Shown here piece after piece: positions 1-14,300 of a stretch of 64,000 nt of DNA; within the stretch, counting starts at the first letter, position 1, and each line of letters starts with the position of its first letter. Under the pieces are notes generated by a model. That model had not been told where the DNA came from. It did not search any database and saw only the letters and a list, made by a program, of their open reading frames with translations. The stretch is from assembly GCA_012295275.1 (NCBI GenBank), contig CM022665.1:34907022-34971021 (forward strand). Direction: 5' to 3'. The translations under genes and the position numbers were made by a program. The stretch comes from Chrysomallon squamiferum (Eukaryota; Mollusca; Gastropoda; Neomphalida; Peltospiridae).

Positions 1-3000
1 GATCCATAGTAATGTCCTAAATTGAATTCCATTGTGTTTTGTTTTTTTTGAGACAGAACCACAAGCCATGATTTGGTACAATGCATTTTCAGGAATCAAA
101 AGATTAGTTTTATGCATTTTGCCAAATGGTATCTTTTTGATACTTGGTATCTTTGGTCCTCATTGGTTGTTAAAGAGTTCAGCTCTTTTGTCTTTAAACT
201 TCAGATTTTAATTATGATACAAAAAATATTTTCTGCATCAAGTATTTGCCACTGGTTTTTTATTATTATTATTTTTTTAATACATCACTGAAATTAGACT
301 TTTAGATTTTCATGCGTGATAAAATAATGTTTTTCCGAAGCAGAACTTTTTATTTATCATCATTTTCTTTTTAAAAAAGGCCATTTAAAGACAAATTTTG
401 TTAACAAGTTAAAGTGTCAGTCAGGCTTGGGGCCAATAAATAAGTGTATCATTTATAAATAAAACCCCACCTACCACTGTTGATACTTTAATTGTTTTAA
501 ACTATATACAATTTGTATATCCAAATTTGTATATTCATTTCTGTATGTTTAACTTTTACCTTACATTTTATATATACATACATTAAGTATTCAATCAAAC
601 TAGATTATTGAAGCATTACCTAGTATAAAATATTAAGAAATACAGTAGCCAGTTGAAGCACTGATACCATTCAGTGAAGAAAAATAAAGAATAGGAAGTG
701 ATAGAAAGCTGGATGTCTGCAGCTAGAATAGTTAAATTAAAAAGAAAGGTGAACAGTTGTAACATTTGGTTTTAGAGTAGTATGTTTTTGTGCTTTTATT
801 ATTAATTTTGCTTTCATTAGTGAAATATTTTTAACCATGTACCAACAGTCTTCACACTTTGTGTGATGTATTAATGCTGAAAATGTATAACTTGCTGAAA
901 GTAAGGCTTTACATACAGTAATAGTAATATTTTTATATTACAAGATATTTTTAGATCTGCGATTTGAAATTTGAAAGCAGGATCAAATAACATCTTTTAT
1001 TTAGTAAAAGCTTATTGATTCAGTAAGAAATGTGTAATTTTTACAAAATGTTTCTTAAATTTCTAAGTAGAATGTTTTGCTGTAATATATTTATATATAA
1101 ATAAATGTATATATGTTTTTAATGAGTAGAAAATGTATTCACATGGTGTTTCTTTGAAACAGTTCAACTTTAGTCATTGTGGCATGTTAAAACAATTTTC
1201 TTTGCCTTGTTTTGATTCTTGTTTGTCATGTTAAATACAGAATCTCAAATGAAAAAAATTAAATTTAAATTTTTATTTTTTTTTAAAGTATAAAATAAGA
1301 ATTTCTTTCTTTCTTATTGGCAGATCTAAACATATATTTTAGATATTTTTTCTAAATCTGTGCACTGAAAGTAAAACAAAAATAAAATAGGTATTTAAAA
1401 GGCACAAAAACTTCCATGACCACCATTAACATGTATATAAAATAATCCTTTGATTACGTTTTTCTTCTTTTTTTTCTCTTTTATCAAGTTTTGAGGGGTT
1501 TTTGGATGCATGTTTGAGGGGGTTTTTTTTGTTGGTTTTTTTTTTTTTTAAATTAATATTATCTTGCTAAAATTTCTAGATTTTTTATTGCCAAACAAAA
1601 TTAAAAGTAGGCAACAAAGTAATTAAATATTCATTTTCTGTTGATATACATTTTTTACCAAGATTGAAATTAGACATACTGTGTAGTTTTCTAAATTGTT
1701 ATTTTAATATTGATGTAGTTTGCAGCATTAAGTCAGGGAATTGGGGTTCTGATTTTCCTGATTCTACTTTCAATGACTTAACAGAATTTCATTTTGTTAC
1801 ACATAAATGTTTTTGAGTGTTTTGTGCATATAGTCGTGTTAGCTTAGCATTGGTGTTTATATATTTTTTCATAAACAAAATTTCCAAGCAATTTTTTGTA
1901 CAAAATAAATTCATTGTATTCTAATTCATCTTGGTCTTCCATCAACACCATAATTCTAGAAATCGCCTCATTTTATATATAAAACACATTTGTAAAAGTA
2001 TTTGTCAGCAATAAACATGTGCACCTTTGTCCTATTTGATTTTCTTGTTTTCTTTTTGAGATTTGTTAAATCAGAATAGTTACATAGACATTATTTTTGA
2101 TGATCATCAAATCAAGAAATGTTCCTTTGAGAATAAAATTAAGCAGGAATAACATTGTTTCCAATAATCAGGTTGTGTTGGAGTGTAAATTGGAGCATTG
2201 TATATGAGTAAAATAATATCTTACATTTTGTTGCTGTGAAGTCTTCATATATTATTTCATACTGAAAAACTGAAAAATTATTTCTCAATTCTGAACATTT
2301 TTATTGTCAAGTGCATGGCTTGGATAGTACAAGATTATAGTTTTGTGTAAGTTACGGTGAATTCAGAAAATTCACAGATAGTTGTACTGATGTTTACACT
2401 TTAAAAGAACTTTGCAGTTTGTCAATGATGAATTTGCATGATCATGAATTTCATTGTGTTAAAAGCTCTTCACAGTTAACTGTCAAATTGTGTTAACATT
2501 TTATTCTTTTTTGTTTTCTTTTTTTTTTGTTGTGGTTCTGTGTTCACTTTTCTTGTTGGAATCATTTTAGTGTTCATGTTGACATATTTGAAGTTTTTTA
2601 CAGACTATTTTGTGTATAAAATTGTTAATGTAAATACATAATGTTTTATCAAATTCTTTTAACTTTTTTCTTTTTTTGAAATTTAAGTTAAACTGATATT
2701 TTTGCTTTTGGCAGTTAGCTCACAAACTGCTTTTGCTTAAATTCGCTTTTGGATATTAACATCAGGCACATCACCTAATTAACTTTCTAAACTTATTCAC
2801 AAAGGTACTGAAAATGATTTTAAATTTCACATTACAGCTTCCAGCTGTTGCAATAATTGTGTGTGTGTGTGTGTGTGTGATTCATTAAACAGGACAGTTT
2901 TTTAAATTCAGGTTATTCAATTTTGTTTTTGTTCGTCATAATGGACATTTTTAAAAACAGTAAAGAATGGATTAGCCATTTTTGAAATTTACATGTATTA

Positions 3001-4281
3001 ATTTCAGTTACCTTTTCTATGTTAAGTTTATTTTGTTCCAACTTGCATGAAAAATGTTAAAATACTAAAATGTCCACTCTTTGTGCTATTCTGTTACATA
3101 ACATTGTACAGTTACAGCATAGTTATAATTTAAGATTACAAACCATTTCTTCGGTAAGAAATGAAATTTTATGGAATTCCTTCAGATACTTTTGTGGACA
3201 TTTGCAGACAAGAATTTTGAAAACAAATTTAAAATAAGTTGTGTCAAATTTTGTTAATTATGAAACAGAAGAAACTAAAATGGATCTTGAAGGGTGCCTG
3301 TGTTCTGTTTTTATTATTGTACTTTTAATTTTGTTTCTGCTTTCTCAGTTTCTAAGCTTTGCAGGCTTCACCATTATAAATTTATTTTATTATAATTTTT
3401 TTTTTTTTTTTTGCATTAGAAAATTCATAGAGAGCTTTTTCTATCATTTACAATCAATTGCTGGGAATTGTCTCATGTAAAAATTAAATATATGTGACAG
3501 TCCTAGGTTGGAGCAAGGCCAGTACACAGGGTGTTAAAATAAATTTGCCAAAAATTGTTTCTCAGGTGTTGGATTATTAAAACAACAGAATTATTATGTG
3601 TGTCCTACTGAAGTAAAATGTTTGGACTTCATGACAAAAGGACAGGCACCCTTCAACCATTTTGTAAGTTGTAAAACACTGAACCAACACCTAAATGTTC
3701 CTGTAGGCCAACAGTCAAATTGGCCTGATTATTATTTTTTCCTTCGATGTATGCATATAGTCAGAGATTGCAACTTGTGAAGGTTGTTCTGCAGACTGCC
3801 CAGAACATGCTGATGTTTAAAGTTTCTGCACCTTTTGATGAAAGAAGAAAGGAGTCTGCCTGAAAGGTATAAAACCTTGTAGCAACCCTGTAAATAGGAA
3901 CTACGAATATTATGTAACTTAGAAAATGGAATAAGTCACATGTGCCGTCCATATCCGTTTCAGCTTCGGACTGTCACATATTTTTTTGTTCATTTTTTAA
4001 AATTTTAATAATTAAACATTAAGTTCACTGGCTAAACCAATAATGCTTGCTTCTGGTAATATAATTTGTTAACAAAGGTAAATTTAATCTTGCTGCTGTT
4101 TTCAAAACTGATAGGTTAAAAGAAAAATTAGCCTACTGGTTTACATGTGTTGTTTGGAATAATAAACTCACTCGTTTTGCTTTTTACTACATTTTGCATG
4201 GCTTTGTTATTCTTCAGATTGTTATTTTTCATAACGTTTGTAATAATGATGAAGTTGATAATGACCTGTATTTGTTTGTAG
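1..4281 (+). other. Intron of the MTA gene (5' end outside window)
   Basis: This stretch precedes the first recognisable MTA exon and ends in a clean acceptor (TTTGTTTGTAG at 4271-4281). It is very AT-rich with many T runs and a short (GT)n tract at 2859-2879. Short open frames such as 3241-3480 and 3598-3780 lack codon structure or similarity that I recognise. The upstream MTA exons (BAH, ELM2, SANT, GATA finger) are not visible and presumably lie to the left of the window. Confidence 0.6.
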
Positions 4282-6104
4282 GTCCTTTGCGTTTAAATGA
4301 TGCTGGATGTAACGTTCCAACTATTCCGGATAAGAAGTCCATGTCAAACACAATGGATCCAGTGGCTTCCAGGCTCGGGATTAACATTCAGGTTGATACG
4401 CCAAATATTCTGCTTAGAAGTTCAGCAGAACCTTCTGTGAAGGGACAAGGCTTATCTTTCCCTGTCTCCAGCATGCTTCCTCAATCACGTAAGACTTTTT
4501 AAATGTTGAAATATTATGGAAATACAGTTAGAAGTTAAAAATGAAGGGTAAAACCTTAGTCTCTTTGGAATTGTTGTCAAGAATAGACTAGCTTCACCAT
4601 CATTTTATTAAGCTGAGGAAAAGAAAAAATGTTCATAATGGGTATATAGCAATTTGGATTAAAAAATTTCAAGACTAATTTCTTGTGGTTTTTAAAGTGA
4701 TACATAATATGTTTTTATAAACTATAATTGAAAATTTCAGGTTAAAAAGAATATACTGTTACCTCACATTTTATTTAGTTTGGGTTTTCTTCATACTTTT
4801 GGTTAATTTTATGTACAAATTACATTTTCATGTTCTTTCGAGGAATAATACTTAAAATAATTTGCTAATTCTTTTTTTCTTTTATATATTTACTCCGTGT
4901 TTGCTTAAAATGCTATTTAGGAATCATGCACTGAGTAAATATAGTATTCTATTAGAGATGAAACCAACTGCATTCTTGTTCTTTAGTAACTTAACAAATT
5001 TTGCTTAATATTTTACTAGAATATATGATCAACCAAAAAAGTAGTCACGTCAAATATTTAGTGTTTTGTAAGCATGCCATTTCAGTACAAATCAAAACCA
5101 TTGTGTGTATGTGCTACACTTAACCATGTATTGCACCTCAAAACCATAAAGGAGCTGTGGGATGAACTTGGGAGACGTATCCACAACCACTGAACCAGCT
5201 GTAGCAGGCTCTTGACTAGGCCCAAGAAGCATTCTTGAAGAACTTGGGAGCCGTTGATGTCAAGACATGTTTCATGGATAGTCACAGTAATGGTCCATTG
5301 ACAGAAAACGTGTAATTAGTGATAATACTGCACATACAAACATGAATACCATCTGGTTTGTGAAAAAAAAAAAATATTGATTACAAGTATACTTTTTTTT
5401 TTGGCTCAGTATTTAATTGTTTTTTTTTAATCATCAATGCAGCACGCAGCTCAGACAGTCCTAAACCTGTAGTTGGTCCATCAATTATGAAAAAAAGGGG
5501 TTACCAGAATATAAATGGACTAGATGGTGAGTACTACTTTCACAAGTATTTTGTGTTCAATAATCCTTAGAGAAAGTTTTTTTTTTTTATTATCTTAAAG
5601 AGCTTGGCTTTGTTTTTGTATCAGCTAAATGTTTTGATTTTGCTAAAATTTAGTTTTCCTCTAGTTGTTTAAAGATTCTGTTATCTGTGTTGTCAGTTTT
5701 CTAGAGATGTTCCCCTGTTTTGCAATTGTTTGTTTCTGAACATTACATTAGAAAATTCCTTTAAAGTATTAGTTGATTTCTTTATGCAGGACCACTGGCT
5801 AAGAAGCCAAGTTTGGGAGTGATTCGGCAGGCAGGCTCTGCTTTAGATTTGCCTGATGCTGCAGTAAGTAATAGTTTTGTGCTTGTGTTTTCACTTTTTG
5901 TTTACCCAGCCCAAAATTACATATATGCATTTCTAAATGTTAATTGTATTTTTAAAAACCAACAAAAAAAAATAATAATAATTCACATGTCCATTAAACA
6001 AGATACACACATTACATCTTGTGTAAATTTCAGAATGAGGAATAGATTTCTGAAGATGATAAATGTATATAAAAATAAAATTCAAATTGCTAGATGGTAA
6101 ACAA

Positions 6105-6137
<33 letters not shown>

Positions 6138-6662
6138 TTCTCATATCACTGTTTACCTCTGCAGCGAGCCAGCGTTATCAACCACAGTTCTGGAAGACAT
6201 AATGGCCGAGCTAAGAACCCTGGTAGAACAGGGTACAAGATGCACATGATTAGCTGGATTGATGCTCCAGATGATGCCTTCTTTGTGGCCACAGATGCTA
6301 CCAGGTTTTTTTTTTTTTTTTTTTAAAACCCAGAAACAATCCCTTTTATTAGACTTCTGCTCCTCACTCAGAAGATTGTTACTAAACAGTAGACATTATT
6401 TCTAAACTAATTCTTCACATTTATTAAATATTTCAGTTTTATCTTTTCTGAAGCACTATATTTTGTTTTTTCTGTAATAGCTGGGAAATATTTCAATACA
6501 ATAACAAAACTTAAACATTTTTTTTTCTTCAGGAAACTGCGCAAACAGCTAAATCCACATGATTTTAAACGAACTGCTCGTAATCCATGGAGAGGTCTTT
6601 TATTCAGACCACCAATGACTGGTGTGGCAAGCAGACTGCAAGATGCTGTGGTACTGGACTGA
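4282..6662 (+). CDS. MTA: Metastasis-associated protein (MTA1/2/3 family), C-terminal exons, partial
   Basis: MTA proteins are scaffolds of the nuclear NuRD histone deacetylase and remodelling complex, binding HDAC1/2 and RBBP4/7. The five last exons are 4282-4488, 5443-5526, 5790-5863, 6165-6304 and 6533-6662, all with GT-AG borders and matching phases, giving 210 residues before TGA. The signature is close to the vertebrate MTA C-terminus: KKRGYQNINGLDG resembles the vertebrate GKRSYEQHNGVDG, and ISWIDAPDDAFFVATDATRK resembles MNWIDAPDDVFYMATEETRK. These are followed by a basic KRTARNPWR stretch where vertebrate MTA1 has KRAARRPYK, the RBBP4-binding element. The N-terminal BAH, ELM2, SANT and zinc-finger domains are outside the window. 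The paralogue number cannot be assigned; invertebrates usually have one MTA gene. Confidence 0.9.
5082..5300 (+). pseudogene. Tc1-like transposase C-terminal fragment, decayed
   Basis: Within MTA intron 2 of the visible part, the plus strand encodes KELWDELGRRIHNH at about 5150-5190. This closely resembles the NPIEHLWDELGRRV block of Tc1-family transposases. Downstream, in a shifted frame interrupted by stops, pieces resembling the usual LQALQEEW tail can be picked out. No inverted repeats were found next to it. It reads as an old truncated copy; a chance match to the minus-strand frame 5285-5082 is less likely. Confidence 0.5.
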
Positions 6663-8090
6663 ACCTCAGAAGAATAGTCATTATCAGTACATTGGTGTGG
6701 TGTAAAATCATACTGCCAGAACATGAGAAAGATATTTGTCACTCACCTCAACATAAAAAAGCCAGTCACCTGGATCAAACATCATGTGTGGATGATTTTT
6801 TGATTTTTTTTTTAAATATAGTGTGCATTCCAGGAATACATATATCTATAACATTTTAAAATCATTTTTTTTTAAAAGGAAAATGTTTTCTTGTATGTAC
6901 CCCAACAATATTCATCCTGTTTTCAATGGCGTTTTTCTTGAAAATGGTTTTCAAAATATGATACCACGTTATCATATTTAGTAACATTGTATCCATTTCA
7001 TTTGGATAAAAGTAAATGCAGATAATGTTATTTATTTGCATAAAACCATCAAAATGAAGATTATTTGTAATTTTCTGTTGGTTTGCTCGTTTTACTTGTG
7101 AATATTTTATATTTATGTTAATATGCAATAACTATGAAGTGGTTAAACAGGAAATGTAAAACTTGAAAGAATTATTAAATGTCAAAATATCTGCCCTGAG
7201 TATGTTGATAATATTAATAATTTAGGAGAATTTTCAGTATTGAAAATTTAGTTGGAAATTTTACATTAAATGATAATGTCAGTCTGCTTTTTATAGGGCA
7301 GTAAGGATTTAGATTTTTTAAAATTTAAAGGTAATACAAATAAGTAATTTGTTTCTACTGTTAAAATTGTTCACAGTGAATTATGAATATATCCTCTGCT
7401 GATTGGAATGAATTTTTGAGTACATTTTGTTAAGATTGTATCAGTTACATTTAATGTGAAAAAAAATGGTGATGGAGAAATGTACAAGTAGTAGTAAGAC
7501 ATAATTCTAAGTAGGAAAAATGTTAAGAAAAATTATTTTAAAATAAGAAATTACAGGCTCGTACCCTTTCTTTCTTCACCAAATAAAACCAGAAATTTTT
7601 ACTGAAACCTTTCACTTATTTTGTTAAATGTTTTGGTTTTTTTTCTCCTTTGGCAACTAAAAGCTCACTTTTTCTTTAGACTATACAAATGTTTTGCCTT
7701 GCTTGCTGACCTGTATTTATTAGGTTAGGAGAGTTTTGTGTAATGTTGTTAAGAATTTTATTTAGCTTTCAGAGTTGAGATCAGTTACATATGCTAAATT
7801 ATGGTTTGAAAGCGTGTGAAAACATTTCCCACCTGACATCATTTCCAGTACAGTCAAAAAATAATATCACTAAAAGTAATAAGAAAAAGAAAATGCCATC
7901 AATGCCTTTCTGTTTTTGACTCTCAGGATGTGGTGCTTCTGAGATGCCAAGTATGCAGATTGAACAAAATTTTTACAAGACATTTTGTATGTCTTATTAA
8001 ATTACCACATTGTTGAATTGTAAGTTTGTCATTAATTTATATTGTAAAAAAAGCAATTACAACTTTGGGGAAATAAAATTTTTTTGATTA
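6663..8090 (+). other. 3' UTR of MTA with poly(A) signal
   Basis: After the TGA at 6660-6662 there is about 1.4 kb of AT-rich sequence without coding character. A candidate poly(A) hexamer AATAAA is at 8072-8077. The convergent INTS7 gene ends at 8366, so the two transcripts may end within about 280 bp of each other. The exact cleavage site cannot be seen. Confidence 0.5.
8072..8077 (+). terminator. Candidate MTA poly(A) signal AATAAA
   Basis: A canonical hexamer about 1.4 kb after the MTA stop and before the convergent INTS7 end. A T-rich run follows it. Confidence 0.4.
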
Positions 8091-8364
8091 ATTAATGTGT
8101 TCTTTTTGAAACAAAAAATAATAATAATAAAAATATTGTTAAAAAGGCGAATTTCAAAAACCTGGGTTGGAAAATCTAAAAAACAACTTGAAAAGTAATA
8201 ATTTTAATATTTGCACGTGTTGCAAACAAATTTTTTTTTTTCACTTTTCTAATTTATAATTAACACAGGACAGCAGTGTTAGTTGCATTATATTTTGTAA
8301 ATTTTAAATAATATCTGATTTGCATTCCAATACATAACATTAAAAGAAGCAAATTATGAAAATG

Positions 8365-8370
8365 TTTATT
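8365..8370 (-). terminator. AATAAA hexamer overlapping the INTS7 stop codon
   Basis: On the minus strand the last codons read TTTAAATAAAC, so AATAAA (8370 to 8365) spans the TAA stop (8368-8366). I found no better AATAAA on the minus strand in the next 250 bases. If used, the 3' UTR would be only tens of bases long. A variant hexamer further on could be used instead. Confidence 0.35.
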
Positions 8371-11300
8371 TAAAGCTAGATCCAGTCCGTGACTGGTATC
8401 TAGCTTGTTGCTGCTGTCTTTGTAAGGACTCATCAAATGATTTTATAGTTAAACTAGTCCTTGGTCCGGTCTTCCACGTAGCACCACTGGAATCCAAAAC
8501 AGCTGCTTCTATAATAACTGAATGAATGCCTAGCACAGGAAATGCCAGCAGGAAGTTCACACTGAAATAATCGTTGTGGGGCTCCACTGTCTGACTTAGG
8601 AACTGAGTGGTCATTTCATTGCCCTGTAGAAAAATATTTTTATTAAATTTGAAGATTTTGAAGATTGTAGTTTTGTTTCTTTTGCTAAATAAGTTAATAT
8701 TAATGAAAGAGGAAAAACTACTCAAAAATATAATCATAAAACTCAAAACAAAAATTTCACTTTTGAAGGTTCTGTAAATTGTTCTCAATTCTTTACATGC
8801 TATTTGCATTGAACACACCCATACACACACAAAAAAACAACTATTCATCATACCAAATAAAAGATTTGCACTTTTCAACAATGAACCAGTAGTGTCAAAA
8901 TTAATTACCTTTGTGTTAGAGACTACTGTGCTGCGACTCTGAATGTTTGTTGACACTGAGATGCACACAGTGTGTACATGTCTGAATGCTGGCCCTCCTC
9001 CATGTTGTATAACTCCTTCAACCTTTAGTGTCAGATGAGTCTCACTATGCACCAGTATAGGCTCCATGTTGGCATTGTGTTGTGGTGAAACTGCCAACTG
9101 AAAGTTAGTGAATGTGATGGAGGAAAAAACAAAGCAATTTGTAAACAAACATTAAAATGTTAATCCATTACATTTGTTTTGGATGTGATTAAGAAAATGG
9201 GAATTCTAATGTGAGTGCTGAATCTGGATGCAAAATTTTGAAACTAAAATTTGTATTTAAAATATAAACAAAAAAACATTTCCATACATAAACATAAAAT
9301 AATCATTCATGAACACAGGATAAGAAAGACATTTATATGCACAACCAGAGAGGGAAAGAGTGACTAACATATTTTATACAGAGTTTCAAATAAATCAGTA
9401 GTGGATTTTTTTTAAATTCCCCATGTTAAAATGAATTTGATAAATGTAGAAGAAAAACCTGACTTTACTTACTTTGACAGCAGTAGACTGAAGTGTTTGG
9501 AAGAAGTATCTTGGGTAACAGTGAATGGATTTTATCAATGACTGTGCAGAATGAGTAATAAAGTCGATCTGAAAATAAAATTACACTAACATGAGAATGT
9601 TTCTAAAACAAAATCTCTGAAGATTGTGTGTATCATGAAAACCTGTAATTACTGCTTCAATTATTTTGTACAAGATTAGATGATTTAGAAAGTTTTCATT
9701 TCATAAAGTGTTCAAAATATTTATAAACTTGATATAAATGCCACCTTTGCTATGAAATGATGGAAGAATATTCTGGTGACATTCAACAACAATTAGTTAT
9801 AAAACCACTGAGTATTGAGTACTGTTTTAGATTTAAGTTTTGCTAAATAAATGTTGGTTTATTCATTCTGTTTATGGCAGAAGGGCAAGATATCTGTTAC
9901 TTTATAAAAATGTTTAATTTATGTGGTATTTGTGAGAAATCATTCAGATGTTGCTAAAAAAAACATTAGGAAATATTCTCACTACCTTGCAGGTGACATC
10001 AGTTGTAGCTGAGGAAGTATTCATTACTTCATTCAGTCCACTTGACAAACTCTGTAAAGCAGCCTCCACAGACACACCTTTATCAACCACCTCACCCCCA
10101 CCCGTCCACAACTGTCGCTCACCTGCAGAACTTGCTCTGTGTATAATTTTTTTTTTTTAATTAATCAGTTTATCAATTTTGAAAAAGTTCAAATTAATTT
10201 CAACATAATTACAAATGAAATATAATTTACTTATAACAGAACAAAATTGTGATTCTTTTCTATTAATTTCATAATTAATATACATCTGTGAAAAAAAAAG
10301 AGACAGAAAATAGAGAAAAAAACCCTGTAATTACCATCAGTGCAACTCGGTTCCATTGACATGTTGTGTTTATTATCCTTAAAATTATTTTTATAATTAT
10401 GTTACAATAGGAAAACGTACCCAGTGTGCATAGTTGAAACTATTGATGTAACAGCTGCCTTCAAACTATCACAACTCTGCCGAAGACTGTTTTGTTGAGG
10501 GAAACAAATACTGATATTTTAAAAATTTCTTTCTTTCATTATAATTGCTTATAAAGACATTTGCTGATAATTGATATGAATTTTCATAAACTGTAATTGA
10601 GATGTAAATGTTTACTCCCCATGAATAACTTAAAAAAAAAAGATATTTTATATGCATCTTCCCTCTGATAGTAAGTTTCATAATAGCCTTTGACAAATTA
10701 TTTAAGGGCAGAACAAGGAGACATTCAGACACCTCCACATTATATGCACAGAGAAGCTGTTGCCTTTAAAAACTGGCATAACAGTCATGTATGTTACTCT
10801 TAATTTGTTACCTTCTGTTCATTTTAACAGTTCATTCAGTTTTATCTCTGTGGTATTTTTCAAAACTAAATATTCCCAAATATATTTTCTTTTCCATTAG
10901 TTCCAAGTGAATACCAATAAATTAATTTCTAAACAGTCTTAAAAACAATAAAAGTTAGGATACACATCAATATTATGAAGAGACTGGCAGTCTGCATCAA
11001 ATGATGACCAGTAAACATCAGAGATCTTACGACTGACTTCTTCGTACAGTTCCAGAGTCTTCTCCAACTGTGAGTAAAATATTTTGAAACTTAATTTGAA
11101 ACTCTTCAGATTTTATTCTTTTTCACAGAATCAAATATCCATATCATTTTAATTGCTGAATTCACATCAATACCCATACCAATATTCTTATTTCTTTAAT
11201 ATACAAGAATTAAAAGACAGAATTACATTTGTATGATACATTAACATTATTCTACCTGCATGTTAATTACATGTTATATGTGATAAAATCATGGAACACA

Positions 11301-14300
11301 TCTTTTATGCATTTCTTGCATTAAGTCTACATTAAAATTATAAAGTTAAAAACCATATGTCCATTAATAAAAAAAATAATTATCATTGTGTAAAGCTGTG
11401 ATACAACTGTTTGAACAGCATATACCTGAGTGAAATTTTCTTTACAGAAAGAGTAAGTCAAAGTATCTTTTTGCCAGGAAAACTGTAATTTTAACTGAAA
11501 TATAAAACACATACTAACCTGTTTTATAATTCCACTCAGTCGTGTACCCTCTTGGCCATTGTTTGTTGCTAAGGCTGTTGCTATGGCTGGTGGAGGCGAT
11601 GTTCGTAATGTGTTGCAGGCTAAAATTAGTTGACTGTGAACTTGTAACAAACTGATTCGCAATTCCACATATGAACACTGGAACTTAAGTGGGAAAATGT
11701 GTGTGCATCCAGCCTAAAAAAATAAAGTATATAAATTTTTTATTTTGGGCATTCCACAATTTTTTTTTATCTTTATAAAATTATTTGATTCCACAATAAA
11801 ATAAATGATAAACTGAAGGATATGTTTAAAAAAGAGAACAAAAAAATCAGTTCTGATATTGACAAAAATTACATTTAACACAAAAGGAAAATATTTATAA
11901 AGTTAAAAATAACCTTCAAAGAAGCCAATCCTTTTTGATAAAGCTCTAGACTCTCAGACACATGATGTAACAGATTAGAGTTATCATCCTTAGTCTGCCT
12001 AAGTCTTGCCTCAGCACTACAAACATAATTCAGTCCCAGAAGCCAGTAGTAAAAATGTTCTGAGGCAACCTGAAGAATAGTTATCAGTTATTAAAAATTA
12101 GAAACATAAATATTTCAAATTTAAACAAATCTTTAAGAAATAAGTGATTAAAAAGGGAAAATGTTATCAAGGTAGAATGAATGATTTTAATTTGTGAAAA
12201 ATATGAACTGAAATTAAAATATTATTCAAACAACTTTTATTACTACCGTCTTTTCTTAAAATCCAGTGTGTTGTTAAATAAAAATATAAATTATGTATGT
12301 AAAATAATTATTTATTTGCCTTGCAAACATTTTTGGGTGAAGGTGGAACACACTATTATTTTTATTCATACACAAACCTTTTGTGTGAGTGGCTTAACAA
12401 TATCTCCTGCTATCTGATACTGGCCATATCGCATGGCCTGTCTAACCATTTTGTAAGCTACCCAGTAGTCTGCATGGCCTGCACAGGTAACAACTAATTC
12501 ATGGATCTCATCAGGAATTTTTCCACCTTGTGCTGCCTGGTACACCAGAGTAAATAGGTTTACCTGAAAATTCTGAAAGCAGAAACATAATTCTTTCTCA
12601 GATTACTTAAGTAATTTAAACACACACAGAAAACAAAAATAAAAAATTAAAGTTTTTATTAGGATATAAAATCTGAGTTACCTGTGATGTACACTCTGTA
12701 GATTCCAGACTGTTTTCCAAACAACTAGTAATGACAGGCACAGCACACTCAAGTGCCTGGCTATTCTGAGATCCAATAGCAGCTAATGCTTCACAAAGAA
12801 TTTCAGCAGTGATGTCTAAATAAATAAAACAAAATGTTCTGATACTTAATTTAATATTTTATTTTAATTACAAATCTGATCAGTGGCTTATTAAGCACTT
12901 AAATAACTTGATATTTTAAATAAAGTATTTGAAAGAAAATGTAAACACAAAAATGCAAAAAATATAATTTATTCTGCATCTACAATCATTTTTATATTTT
13001 GATTTTAGAAATCTTTAAATAATTAAAAATATTTTTTCCCACAGAATTCTTGGATTCAAAGATACCAAGAAAGATGTTTAGGTTATATAAAACGATAATA
13101 CAAATATTACCTCCAGTAGTTGCTAAGAGATGTGAAACTGTGTCAACAAAAACTGAGCCAAGAGTAGGTTTCAAACTGCACAGATCAACAGCACATCGCA
13201 AACATAACTAAGACAAAAAATAAAAATAAATATCCTAATACTAACAAGTGGACAGAAAACTGGTTTAAGCAAAAATATGTAACTAAAATGTGTAGCATTT
13301 TTCATTTCTTAATTCAAACAAACAACAAATTATGAACTTTTACATTTGTGAAAACTGTAAATTAAATATTTAGAAACTGGTGGAACATGTCTAGGTGTCA
13401 TTGCTTTATGTATTGTATATTATAATTACTCTGAGACCAAAAAGATAATGAATTACCTTGAGTTCTCTAATCAATGTTTTGGACTGCTCGCCTGTTAGAA
13501 GAATAATGTGTGTTTGTATAGCACTTACAGCATCTCCCACTAAGTCAACAGGACAACCTGACAAGTATAAAAACAGAAAAATAAAAAAAAAAAAAAAAGT
13601 CAACATGAAAATCAAAAATAAGAACACTTTTTTAAATAAAAAGAAGAGTTTCTATTACACAAGAGAATTTATCCAAATCAGTGTTTAACAAAATGTACAG
13701 TACTTTCAAAATGTCCATAACTCACTCTGTGATTTAGCTAACTGACATAGCAAGTGAACAGTCCTACAAGCAAGAGTCAGGTTGTCATGGTAACTATACT
13801 GTTGACAAACAGCAAAAAGTTTGGAATCTAGAAGAAAAATTAAGATAAAAGATTACTAAAATGTAAAAATGTTTTGCAAGTAAAACAAATATTTTGTAAA
13901 TTAGATTTTGAAACAAGAAAATATCCAATTTTTTAGTGACAAAAATAAAAGCAGAAATTTATTATTTAACTGCATATTAAAATATAAATACTCAATGTCA
14001 AATACTGACAATATCATGCACTTCCAACACTGAGTTACTGCTAAAACAAAATTACCTATTCATATTAATGTTTTAAAACTGAATTTCTTGATTAGTAACA
14101 GACATGTACTTCACATTTTGATATAGAAACGTACAATGTAAAACTGTTTTTCTAGTCCTTTTAACTAAAAAGATATAACAAAGCTCACCAGCAGTAAAGA
14201 CCACTAGCTGGACAGCTACAGAACTACATATTGCTGTTAGAACTTCTACACCACAAACCTTCAACTTCACAAAGGGATTATTTAGCACAAATTTACACAC

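Noticed and set aside
3241-3780. Open frames in the MTA intron
   Set aside because: They do not match MTA, lack splice sites in phase, and look like random AT-rich translation.
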